A stretch of 49,395 nucleotides of DNA from the NCBI GenBank assembly GCA_049999725.1, contig JBNGIS010020739.1, positions 1-49,395 on the forward strand, written 5' to 3'. Within the stretch, counting starts at the first letter, position 1, and each line of letters opens with the position of its first letter. The notes under the pieces are model-generated. The model ran no database searches and was not told the origin of the DNA. It saw only the letters and a list, made by a program, of their open reading frames with translations. The DNA comes from Haplomitrium mnioides (taxonomy: Eukaryota > Marchantiophyta > Haplomitriopsida > Calobryales). The translations under genes were made by a program, and so were the position numbers. Positions 33,001 through 42,873 of this stretch are shown here, in pieces.

Positions 33001-33883
33001 GAAGGCATACGCACTATATAAGCCTCTCACTCCTCTCTTCTTTCGAGAGGCTGCCCCCTAGAGGGGTGTAAGGCAACCGCAATTCCACTCTCCTGTCCCT
33101 GGATGGACCTAGTTCAGGGCTCACCCTTCCCCATGGCACGCTGTCCTCCGAGTGATCAAATAGACTTAAAATAGAGTAGTCTTCAGAGTAGTGGGCTTGG
33201 CTTGGCCCATAATAGTAGGTTAGTTTTGCTAAAATACTTTATTATTATTATTTTTTTATACTTTATTCTTTTTATATATTCACTCAACTTTTCCTACAAT
33301 CCTAACCAAAACAAAACCTATTACCCTATTTGTCTTATTTTCACATCTTATCCTATTATTCTATCCTACTAATAAACTCTTTCATTTTATGTTATTTATT
33401 ACTCTGTCCTATTCTATTGCCCTACTCTAATTTTAAATCAAAAACAGAACCCTTTATTTTATTTTTCCATTTTATTTTATTTTTATTTTTATCTTTTATA
33501 TTTTCAAATATGTTGGCTTCTCCATCCCAATCCATCTTTCCAACCTTAGCCTTACTTGCTCCGACGGTTGTTATCAAGCATAATAATAAAATATCATCCT
33601 CTAGAGAAAGGCAACAAATAACCAACTTCCTCGATACATCTTGATCGTTGCTATTGGACCTTTCGGAATCTCCTGAACTCAGCACTCGATATCCCAATAA
33701 GGCGATCACGTCCAATAACCTTCTTACCAACTACTGAAGGTCACACCTCCTGATCATCGGCTCCTCTTATCTCACCAAAATCACCAATGACATGGAACAT
33801 GCTCACTTCTGTAGTTCATCACACTGCTGCAATGGAGTGTTTCCTTACTTTTCTCTTCTGAAGACCAGGACCATGTCACCACA
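30095..33883 (-). repeat. 5' LTR of element B
   Basis: A 3789 bp LTR. On the minus strand it runs from TGTGGTGACATG (33883) to GCTACGACA (30095). The U3-side 2.7 kb (31184-33883) matches 15247-17951. The other 1.09 kb (30095-31183) has no counterpart on the left. The tandem modules are at about 31490-31770 and 31890-32050, and TATA-like boxes at 31239-31248 and about 33012-33026. It is followed by ATTCT, then a CTTT repeat. Confidence 0.92.
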
Positions 33884-33888
33884 ATTCT

Positions 33889-33910
33889 CCCTTTCTTTCT
33901 TTCTTTCTTC
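33889..33910 (+). repeat. (CTTT)n microsatellite
   Basis: A short CCTTTCTTTCTTTC-type run just outside element B. Confidence 0.85.
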
Positions 33911-34969
33911 CTTTTATATCCTATTCTCAGGTAGAATTCCAACCCCGGTCAATTCTCTACTCACCTTGTTTACTTTGGTTCTTCCACTATCTTCCTTACT
34001 CCCTTCTTACCCCTTCATCCACATTCATCTACCTTCTGATTCTTCAACACGAAGTACCTTCCAATCAACCCCGAACTCTTCCTTCACTACCTACATCGAT
34101 GAAATCACTTCCTTTGTTCATACTTCTATCCTCCTTTACCATCTACATCCTCCATAAAAAAAAAAAAAAAAAACTGCCTTCTTATATACTCCTCCAACCT
34201 TTTGTTTTACTTCCTCTACCTTCCGTTTTCCATTCCAACACCCAATCAAACCCCTTTTTCTTGACACTACTTGCCTCTGAGTAACTTTATACCTCCTCTT
34301 CCCCACATATTAGCTTAACCCAAACTTCCAACATCTAGTTATTTTCTCCATTTAACTATATATATGAAAGTAGAGACTCTGACTAGCGGACTATAGCCTG
34401 TGCTTTGTCACCCAAACCGCTTATACACCCAACAACTAGCGACATAGAAGACCGTTATGCGTCCTCATCATCACTTCCTTCTACAACCCCCACTATTTTC
34501 AAATGTTTTTTTTTTCATGTTACTAGTTATTTCTCTACTCACCTTTAAGCAAAAATCAAAAGCGGCCCTGGTGACAGTGGTGCCTTCATGCAAGTGAGGC
34601 GATGCCTCTTTTCCTCCTTCTCAATCATTCCATGTAGCTTGAATCTTATTTAACCTCGAATCAAAAATACCCCTTTAACGTGAGCACCGCCATGCAAGTA
34701 TGTATCTGCATCTTTCCTCCTTCGATTTATTTTTGTTCTATGAACACCAAGGACTACAACTGTAGGAGCAGAAGCCGATGCGTGTAGAGATGGTGTCAGC
34801 TCTCCCCCAATTTTGATGCAGACCTTACCTCTGCTGTCCAAAATTCTCCTTACACTAACCTTCTATATTTCTTGATCCATCATAGTCGACATCTTTTGTC
34901 TGCATAGCATCCAGGCTTGGGCCCTCTAGCTCTGCTCTCGACTGATCCTCAATCCCAATCAACTTACAA

Positions 34970-35221
34970 TCACATAGAGCTTTGATCCACATGGAATCTT
35001 GGATTGCTACTCCCACACATCATGATTCTAGCCTCGTTAATGTAGCCTAGATAGAACCATCCGATGTTCTGCATGGACAAAACTTCAATCGCCTTGATGG
35101 GAAGAAATTTTGCAACTTTGCAAGGACATTCAAGCTTTTCTTGGTGAACTTTGGCTGCATATATCTGAGCACATGTCTCCACAGCTGAATTTTGAGGAAG
35201 GCCAGAAGTCATAATAGCCAT
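34970..35221 (-). CDS. Unrecognised small open frame, doubtful
   Basis: An 83-codon frame starting MAIMTSGLPQNS and ending PRFHVDQSSM, with five cysteines and no motif I recognise. It has mixed, non-repetitive composition. It could be chance, a host-gene scrap, or part of the LTR-like relic it sits in. I do not assign a function. Confidence 0.15.
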   Translation of the reverse strand: MAIMTSGLPQNSAVETCAQIYAAKVHQEKLECPCKVAKFLPIKAIEVLSMQNIGWFYLGYINEARIMMCGSSNPRFHVDQSSM

Positions 35222-35349
35222 ATTACAAGGATATAGTAGTCTTCGCTTCCTATTATGCTCGCAGCTACATCCGCCAATCAGCTACTTGGTTTTTTATTAA
35301 GGTTGTTGTTCTGCCTCAACAGTTTTCTCCAAATCAAATGAACAACGAC

Positions 35350-35981
35350 TCAAATTCCGAGTATGCCACCAACTTTCTTGGTCTCTTGCTCAAATGAAAG
35401 AAGCATGTTGATTCCATACTCAATGGTTTCTCTATCATTGGAATCTTTACTAAACATCTTCCCCTTTAAAGCACGCAATGGCCCAATCACATTCACCAGC
35501 CTTACCTTCATCTGCAATAATTTGGACTCCAAAACTTCATCGTCCCACCTCCAACTCGACAAGATCCCATTGCAATTCTCTAGACCACCAAACCACTGCG
35601 AGAAAAGTCTGATCGTTGGTCGGAAGGTTCCATATTGCCTGTTGCACAAATGCAAACTACCATTGGAGGGGCCAACCGCCAAGAACAACGGAGCAAGTAC
35701 CAAAACCAACAAAAATCTCTTAGCATTACGCCAAATAATCGCTATCAGCCCCATGCTCACACCTCAAGATCTGGCAGTGTTGCCCTTCCAATACACAACG
35801 TGATCTTTAATTTTGAATCTTGTGCTACTGTCAAAGGTGGAATGTCATCAAGACCAAGAACTCCACCTTTACAACACGTAACACCTTCATCATCATCCTT
35901 TTTGCCATAGAATGACACCCAACAAAACTCCCAAAATTCCCTCAAAAGAATTCCTCCATACAACTCTCCGGAATCCACCAA
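35350..35981 (-). CDS. Unrecognised pair of overlapping open frames, doubtful
   Basis: The first frame (35981-35757, 74 codons) overlaps the start of a second in another frame (35760-35350, 136 codons, opening with GTG; a Met is three codons in). The second begins with a strongly hydrophobic segment (RFLLVLVLAPLFLAV) resembling a signal peptide or membrane anchor, then has a Trp/Cys-containing stretch (RLFSQWFGGLENC) and an acidic helical tail. I recognise no family. It may be a frameshifted gene fragment or chance; its place in an LTR-like region argues against a host gene. Confidence 0.2.
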
Positions 35982-36664
35982 TTTTGCAGGTCCGCACCAT
36001 CCACTGCAAGGATATTAAGACTACGCCACCTTTTTCCACCACCGCATGCTACTATTCATATGCGCCGTCATGTCCAATCACCTACAGGACATGTCGCCCT
36101 CTTATCTTCAGCAAGTATTCTTGTTACATGTTGCCTACATACTCTCCTTCCCCAAAATCAATAAAAAAAATGGCACCACTCCAAGAACTCCAAAAATTGC
36201 GTCGTGCCCAAGAATAGAGAGAAGCAAGAGAGAGGGAGCAAGAGACATAACCCCTCTTCTTTCTTCAAAAAATGGTCCTAATTTTCCCACACGTGGGAGG
36301 GTTTAACCTCCACCTTTAGATCCCAAAGAACAGCTGCTACTTTGAACCCGGAACCGCTACTGAGTTCTTGTTTCACTTGGCAGTCGAAATTTTTTTGTGG
36401 TGAATTGGCATTCAAAAACATCAAATTTACGACTGAAATCTTCTTTTTGAAAAGAAAATCGTTTTCTATAAACAAAAAAATGCATATTTTACATTGAGAT
36501 TATATTTCAAACATTTTTTTTGTAGAAAATACCTTGAAAAACAAACATTTTGGTCATTCAAATATTTTATAAAAACTTGACACTATTGTGAATACACTAA
36601 ATTCATCATAAATGAAATAAAACATATATCTTTTGGTGGAAAAAAACTACAAGAAAATGTAAAT

Positions 36665-37060
36665 GTCCAGTCGGGTAAGGACTTTGAACTTGACTTTGAG
36701 CATCGTAGCTAACAAATCCTATGCAAGCATAGACTCCAAACTAGAACCATAAAGCCTATGCATGCATAGACTCCGAACAAGAATCCTAAATCTTATGCGT
36801 GCTTAGACTTTGAACAAGAACAATGAAGCTATACAAGCATGGTTTCTGAACTAGAACCCTAGAGCCATTATACGCCAAGATTCTAAACAAGAACCCTACA
36901 GCCTATGCATGCATAGACATTGAACAAGAACCCTTTGACCAATGGGTGCAAGGACTATGAACAATAACCTGATAGCTTATGTGTGCACAAAATCCGAACA
37001 AGAACTACAAAACCTTAATGCGCAAAGACACTAAACAATGTGCAAAGACTCCAAATCATT
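36665..37060. repeat. 37-bp minisatellite
   Basis: A diverged unit like CCTATGCATGCATAGACTCC then GAACAAGAACCCTAAAG. The AGACTCC landmark steps by 37 bp (36731, 36768, 36805, about 36842). About ten units. It runs into shorter repeats of ATTCTTAGATT.GCAAGTGAGT (37055-37120) that end at element C. Confidence 0.85.
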
Positions 37061-38029
37061 CTTAGATTAGCAAGTGAGTTCAAACCATTCTTAGATTGTC
37101 AAGTGAGTCAACTTATTCTTAGGTGCATGTTGGCCGAGGGTGTCTAAGTGTTTTCATTTTTTTGTAAATTCTGAGCTTCTTAGCTTGGTTGATTCCATCA
37201 GTTTGTGTTAACCTGCTGTGTGTTGCTACATTTTATTGTTTTGTTGTTGTTATGACAATCCTGCACCTCTCTACTCTTTCCCCTTTCCCTTCTCTTCCTT
37301 TCTTTTTTGCTTTCTCCAATGAATATCATGGATCTTGCAAATGCAAGGGGGAGCCCTGTGGAATTCAGACGAGTCAGGGAAGAAGGCTAGCAAGGGGATC
37401 AGAGGAACTTGCAGCAACTCTTGACAGAGGGAGACCATGACAAGGGTGAGCAGAGGATTCAAGGAGAGGTCAGAGATAGATCATCAGAGAGAGATCAACA
37501 TAAGGAAGCAGCAGGAGGATTCAAGGAGAGGAGGGCAGAGGTCAAAAGAACCAGCCACCAGCGTGGAGGAAGTCATGGAGAAGGGAGCCAACATCACTCA
37601 AAGAGGAATCACGTGAAGGGGAAGTCATAAGAGGAGCTACGAGAAGTGAAGGCGAGGGGGAGTCCGGTCAGAGGCATGCAGATGGCCATCACACGACCGG
37701 ATCGGAGGTCGTAGCACTGCGAGAACGTACCTATCGACAACAAACGACGAACCAAGATTATGCAGCAAGCAAAGCTAAGTGAAGAGGAGGCAGTCGGATG
37801 AACCCAAGGGAGATGAAGTCGTGCGATGGGTTGCTCACAAGAGAAGGGAAGGAGGCGCTCCATAATTGGAAGCCACATGATGCAATCAGACCAGAGGAAG
37901 GCGATTGAGGCGAGGAAATCCACACGAAGAAAGAGTTTTGATGAGTCCGAAGAGGTTTGCGGAAACATGGCGGCCCTCACAATCTTCACGGGATCCGTCG
38001 GAGGACGTGGCAGCTTCTAAGGGTCCGAA

Positions 38030-38590
38030 GGGTTCGACGGGGTCCAGCCTCCCTACATAGGGATCCCCGGTTAAGTGGGATCCGATCAGCCTCCTTATGT
38101 GGGTTCCCCACTTAACAGGGATCCGCAAAGGGGGGTCTGACAGGTCCGAAGTGATGGCGAAACAGAGGTAAACGAAGTAGTGACCAGACGAAGAGGTGAC
38201 TTGTCACTATTCCGACAACATGGAGGATTCTTTAAAGGCTAAGCGAGAAGGGCAAAGCCGCAACTAACAAAGAGAAGACTTGTCACTATTACGGCAACAT
38301 GGAGGATTCCTTAAGGCAACTGCGAAGCTAAGCAAGAAGGGCAAAGCGGCGACTGATCATAGTTACAGATTCAGGTACTCCGTGGGGAGCTGCGGAAACG
38401 TGGAAGCCTCACCGCACTTCACGGATTCAGGGACACGTGGCAGTCCCAGGGAGTTCGTGAGCCTTAGCGGAAAATGGGGGAGCCCCGGTTAAACGGGTTC
38501 CGATCAGCCTCCCTAAGTGGGGAGCCCCTCTTAACTGGGTTTCGATCAACCACCCTACGTGGGGAGCCTACTTAACGGGGATCCGACGGG
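38030..38590 (+). repeat. LTR module 1 of element C, self-complementary
   Basis: Units of TCCGATCAGCCTCCCTAAGT type followed by GGGGAGCCCC and a GTTAAGTGGG-like tail, at 38040-38120 and 38460-38590. GTTAAGTGGGATCC (38071 onward) and GGTTCCCCACTTAAC (38102 onward) are inverted and could form a hairpin. Retained in the 3' LTR at 48465-48560 and 48900-49010. Confidence 0.65.
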
Positions 38591-38744
38591 AAGCACAAAC
38601 GGAGACCAAGAAATGAAAGGCGAAATGATGATCTATCGCTGATCCGGCAAAGCGGGGGAAAAGTTCGACAAAGTAAAATCTGAAAGTTAGACGGGAGTCT
38701 GTGGCGCACATCGTTCTTATCACAAGAGGATTTCGAATCAGCGA

Positions 38745-39130
38745 TATAGCAAAGGTCTGACCAGACGAAGAGCGGGGTGGTGCCGAAAAAGTGATCAGGC
38801 GACGATCCGGCCAGAACAAGATCAAGGAACGACGGAATGGGGATAAATCACGGGTCCAACCAGAACAAGATCGAAGAGGGTCAAAAGGATGATCAAGCAA
38901 AGTTCCAGACCCGAAGAAGAAGCGAGCAACAATCAGCCAAAAGGGTGATCAAGCGAAGTTCCGGCCTGAGGAAGAAGTGAGCAACGAGCAACCAAAAGGG
39001 CGATACATCAATGATCCGACCAGAACAAGACCAAGAGTACCGAAAAGATGATTGAGCGATGATCCGGCCAAAAGAAGAAGCAACGGACCAGCAGCTGAAA
39101 GGGTGACATATCGCAGTTCCGGAAATGGCG
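38745..39130 (+). repeat. Tandem ~65-bp array in element C LTR
   Basis: Diverged units with GATCCGGCCAGAACAAGA, AAAAGGGTGATCAAGCGAAG and GAAGAAGAAGCGAGCAAC segments, about six copies. The array continues at 49185-49395 in the 3' LTR. Confidence 0.7.
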
Positions 39131-39182
39131 AGGACGAAAGTTCGACGGAGCGACATTGAAAGTTCAAAAGGGATCAAAAGGG

Positions 39183-39300
39183 AGCTCGCTATAGTTCTTA
39201 TATCAAGCAGAGGGAAAGTTAAGCAAAAGGAGCCTTAGTTCTTACGGCGAGCGGGTGTCGAAATGGCGACAATAGGTACCGTTCTTACTCAGCGAGGGAT
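39183..39300 (+). repeat. LTR module 2 of element C
   Basis: Three AGTTCTTATATCAAGCAG-, AGTTCTTACGGCGAGCGG- and CGTTCTTACTCAGCGAGG-like units, matching the GTTCTTAC...GAGC core of modules in element B and solo LTR 1. Confidence 0.6.
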
Positions 39301-39700
39301 TTGTTTTGTGGATGACGTGGCATCCGTAGAAGAGGGTCAGCGCGGGTCAACTTCGGAGTCCGGTCAAGACGTCGGTCTGCCTACCCCTTTGCGGGGCGGC
39401 ATCAGACGACGTAGTGGCGGATGACGTGGCGAGCGGACACGTGGCAACCTGTGGAGTTCCGAAGAGTGACGGCGAGTTCCGAAGAGGATTTGCGGACTTG
39501 TGGCGACCTGTTGGATTTCGAAGAGCGACGGTGATGTTCCGAAGAACGACGACGAGCTTTCGAGGAGCAACGGCGGGTTTTTGAAGGGATTTGTGGACGC
39601 GTGGCAACCTGTGGGGGTCCGCGAGCGCTTACAAAAGCATGGCGGCTTGTGGGGGGTCCTTGGACAATCGTGGGGGTAGTAGCGAGGAGAATCGACGTCA
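39300..39700 (+). promoter_or_regulatory. Cluster of ACGTGG / G-box cores in element C LTR
   Basis: TGACGTGG at 39313-39320 and about 39422-39429, CACGTG at 39438-39443, and CGCGTGGC at about 39598, all in diverged repeats that also carry TTCCGAAGAG. Further copies upstream include GGACGTGGC near 38000 and ACACGTGGC near 38430. Such cores are bound by plant bZIP/bHLH factors; a role in transcription here is inferred. Confidence 0.45.
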
Positions 39701-41525
39701 ATTGGTAAGCAACCGCGGGATGCGTCGGGTAACCCATGCGAATCCATTTCCAAATGCATTTCTTCGAATCACCTTGCGAGAAAAATCTCTCTGACCAAAT
39801 TTCAGATCTACACTCAACAAAAATGCTTCGAAGGAATCAAATCGAGAGTGCTATGGGTTTGCTGATGCGTCCAGCGGTGAGGCAATCCTGATCGAAAATC
39901 TGCAAAGGAGAGCACTACAAATCAAAGGCAGGATTCAGCCAAGAGTTCTCCAAAAATCCTCCTTCCTTGATTCTAAGTGCTTCATCGAGGTAACCGTTGA
40001 ACAAGGGCTGTTTGCCAGGTATCAGCGTGTCAAGAAACGGTTGTCAATGAGAAAAATTGCCAAAGTCCAGCAAAGAGGAGCAGGTCGATCTTGATCAAGA
40101 ATTCGTTGCAGGGGGACGCGCGCTGCATGGGGGGTATAGCTGGGATTGCTACCAAATGGAAGGGGTTGTTGTTCATGCAAAATTGAGAGTGGGAGACCAA
40201 ACTCAAGAGGAAGAGACAGCGAAGGAGAGAGGAGAGATTCCAGCCAAGATTCATGTGTGGGGAGTGGACTCGTGCAAGGAGACCAATGGGGGTGGAGGTG
40301 AACTAGAGGGGCGCTGAGAATCGCTGAGCATGGGGGCTCTAGAGTCTCAAGCAATCCAGGTGGACTCATCGTTGCAGGTGAACCAAGCATTCAGAGGTGG
40401 ATCGCCAAGTGAATTTGAAGGGAGTCTGTCGACTTGAATTCGTGGGAGGCTACCAAGGGGGGTCTTGGGGTCGTCTCAACTTTGTATGTGCAGGAGCATC
40501 AATCCTATGGGCGCTTGGGGGCATTTCTGATCATAATTCTCCAGTGGAGCCAAGAGAGGAGTGGTTGTGTTAGTGCTTGCGCGCTGCATAGAATATCCAG
40601 TCGAAGCTCAAGGTGGAGTGGGTGGCCAGCAGTCGTGGGGACTGTCTTCCAGAGGTGGAAGTTAAAGAAATCCTCTTCCAATCTTGAGGAAGTAAATTCA
40701 GGGCTTCTCGCAAGGGAAGTTGAAAAACTATCTGACTGAAGTTGGGTGGCTGAAGGATTGGAGAAGAATTAGAGGGGCTGATGGGAGCTGAAGGAGGATT
40801 GATCGGTTCTTGAGAGGTAGAAGAAGATTGTATTGTCGGCAGGGCAGTGTACAAGTACCAGTGTTTTCCTGTTTACGTGTGTTGTTTAGATTTGTGTTTT
40901 GTTTGTAGTTCTGTGATATTCTTAGTTTTAGAAGGCCTGTATTTCAATTGTCCAATCCGGAAGACGTCTTGGACATGGGAAGTCAGGACTACCCACATTG
41001 TAATTGTGATATTTGGATATTGGGACTTGCTCCCTTTTGTATAACAAAGTGATTGGGTCTAGTTCTGGACTTCAGAATTATATAGCAAAGTGGTTCAACA
41101 ACATTATAGTCTCTTCGTGGGTGGCTTGAGGAGATGAATGTGTATGAGCAGGTGGGTTGTTGAAGCAATTGCGGGCTAGTGGCCAAGACCGTGAGGCAAC
41201 CACGAATCAACTAGAGCTCCCTAAGAGACCACCGCAGCCAAGAACCGGATGCTCTGTTCTATCGTCCCCATGTCTTCCAAGTGGCACATTTTGAGGTTAA
41301 GGCCTGAAGAAGGGGTGTGACCAGCATTTGTAGGTAGTGGTGGTTGTGCTTGGGTGTTGTGGAGTGTTGTGTGCAGTCATTCCTGTCTGGTAAGCAGAAG
41401 TTGGGGTCCATTCGGTGCAAAGCCCCTCCCATAAAAGGTCCCGAAACACTAAGTCAGCCCTTAATCAGGGGTAACTCTGTCAGAAAAGAGTTAAGGCTCC
41501 GACCACAAGGTTGACATACATTTTT

Positions 41526-41543
41526 TGGCGATCACGACAGGAC
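41526..41543 (+). other. Probable primer binding site of element C
   Basis: TGGCGATCACGACAGGAC begins with TGG five bases after the LTR end, the normal layout. It is the complement of a tRNA 3' end in form, but I cannot name the tRNA. It differs from element B's tRNA-Asp site after TGGCG. Confidence 0.7.
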
Positions 41544-41576
41544 AAAAGAATTCTACAACAGTAACCTTGCAGTTAT

Positions 41577-42870
41577 TTGTGGAGTGAAATAGTGGAGCAA
41601 GGGAAAAGAGTCTGGAATTTTGGGAGCAGCCTAGCACGAGAAGTGGAAGAAGACCAGCCAAGGAGGTTGCCCGGGTTGGATAAAGGAGGGATCTCACTCA
41701 GAAGTGGGAGAAACTTAAAAAGGGTCGTCAAAGCTTCTGGTTCCATACCAACTGCAACCCCAATGGCCAATGTGGGGCATGTAGCACAGAGATCCCGATT
41801 CAGATACAAGATGTTCAAGGGATCAACAAGGGAGGATCCATATGAGTGGTTGGATGAGTTTGAGGGTACAGCCTACGCAAATGGGGAGTACCTCATTAAG
41901 GAAGCCATTCTTCCCGGGGTGTTAAAAGGGGAGGTTGGCCCTTGGTACCAGTCACTATCGGAGGCCACAAAAGGAATTGGGACCCCTTCAAGGCGGCTTT
42001 CCTGGAGGAGTTCAGAAAGATAGGAGGGGAGTTTGAGGCCTTGATCAAGATCAACCAGATGGAGATGAAGAAGCACGAATCGGTAAGGAAGTTTCTTCAA
42101 CGGTTCCAGAGGATGGCCAGAAAGATTAACCCCCCTGCGTCAGATGGGATGCTGACCTCCTAGTTTATCTTAGCCCTACCCAGAAGTCTAGGGGCCTGGG
42201 TGAGGAGGTCCAAGCCCACATGCCTAGAGCAAGCAGTGGAGGAAGCCCAATCTTACATCAAGGCTGAAGTGGCAAGCTCCAAAAGAAAGTCGAAGAGAAG
42301 GAATGATTCTAACAGTTTGTCAGAGAGCTCCAGTCAAGAAGATAGCTATGATGATAGCTCGTCTTCAGAGTCTGAATTAGAAGCAAGAGCAGCCCCGAGA
42401 GCTCGGAGGATGAAAGATACCACATGAGGCGGAAGAAAAATGGTAGCAAAAAGAAAAAGGAAGCCAAAGAGAAGAGGGCCAAGAAACATGATCGGCACAA
42501 GGAGGGCAACGAAAAAAAGGCCCACCGGTCTCATGACAGAGGAGCTGGCAGGGACATCAGCAAGAGGAGGGGGGCTAAAGACCCTATGGATGAAATCAAC
42601 ATAAAATCGAAAGCCATGTCGATCCATTTTGCCGGCCTGAAGCCCGAGGGCAAAAAAGTGTTGACACGAAGGGCCTATGTCTGGTGTATGAAGTGCCGCA
42701 CCTATGGGCACTCCCCCCAAGAATGCCCCCTGGATGGGACGCCCATCCATTATGTGAGGGAGGACCCTCCGGAGTGGTACGATGAGGAGGTGGAATATGT
42801 GCAGGAGGAACCACCCGAACTCGTGTACTAGGTGGTAAACCAACCTCGACCGATGGCAGGCTGACCTATC
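41577..42870 (+). pseudogene. Element C gag, frameshifted
   Basis: The text runs through three frames. The first (41577-42023) has MFKGSTREDPYEWLDEFEGTAY and a WYQSL block of the gag capsid domain. The second (41942-42427) has FKAAFLEEFRKIGGEFEALIKI, ESVRKFLQRFQRMARKI, then a Lys/Ser-rich tail. The third (from 42424) has a Lys-rich stretch and the first zinc knuckle CMKCRTYGHSPQEC. Frame shifts occur near 41950-41990 and 42400-42430. Stops are at 42161 (TAG), 42829 (TAG) and about 42862 (TGA), where CAG or CGA is expected for some. It would encode the particle protein; inactive. Confidence 0.9.
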
Positions 42871-42873
42871 AAT

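Larger units (their letters stand above)
15247..33883 (-). mobile_element. Ty3/Gypsy LTR retrotransposon B, with two nested solo LTRs
   Basis: A minus-strand element with gag, protease, RT, RNase H and integrase in Gypsy order from right to left. The right 5' LTR (30095-33883) borders a tRNA-Asp primer site. The left 3' LTR (homologous over 15247-17951) borders a purine tract. The interior is about 12.1 kb including two solo LTRs of 2.93 and 2.98 kb, so the original interior was about 6.2 kb. No chromodomain is seen after integrase, and the primer type fits the non-chromovirus Tat/Athila-like side of Gypsy (inference). All coding parts carry stops or frameshifts. The outer left end was not found. 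The 5 bp right of the element are ATTCT, for which no left partner was located. Confidence 0.9.
33911..36664 (-). other. Unassigned region, possible LTR relic on the minus strand
   Basis: No recognised gene. Two hints suggest an old LTR. On the minus strand a patch near 36300-36230 (CTCCCACGTGTGGGA, then TTAGGACC and a GAAGAAAGAAG run) resembles solo LTR 2 at 25287-25345 (CTCCCGCGTGTGGGAG, TTAGGGCC, AAGAAAGAAGG). A minus-strand AGTATATAAG box lies at 34181-34190. An A18 tract is at 34156-34173. Boundaries and target duplications were not found. Confidence 0.35.
37128..41520 (+). repeat. 5' LTR of element C
   Basis: A 4393 bp LTR starting TGTTGGCCGAGG and ending GACATACA just before the primer site. 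The first 1.85 kb matches 47544-49395. In order it holds module 1 repeats (38030-38590), an array of about 65 bp units (38745-39130), module 2 (39183-39300) and GC-rich repeats with ACGTGG cores (39300-39700). A two-copy repeat of about 77 bp starting GACTTGTCACTATT lies at 38200-38350. Confidence 0.9.

Noticed and set aside
39347-39759. Overlapping minus-strand frames of 86-131 codons
   Set aside because: Antisense to the GC-rich LTR repeats of element C; proline/arginine-rich text reflects the repeats.
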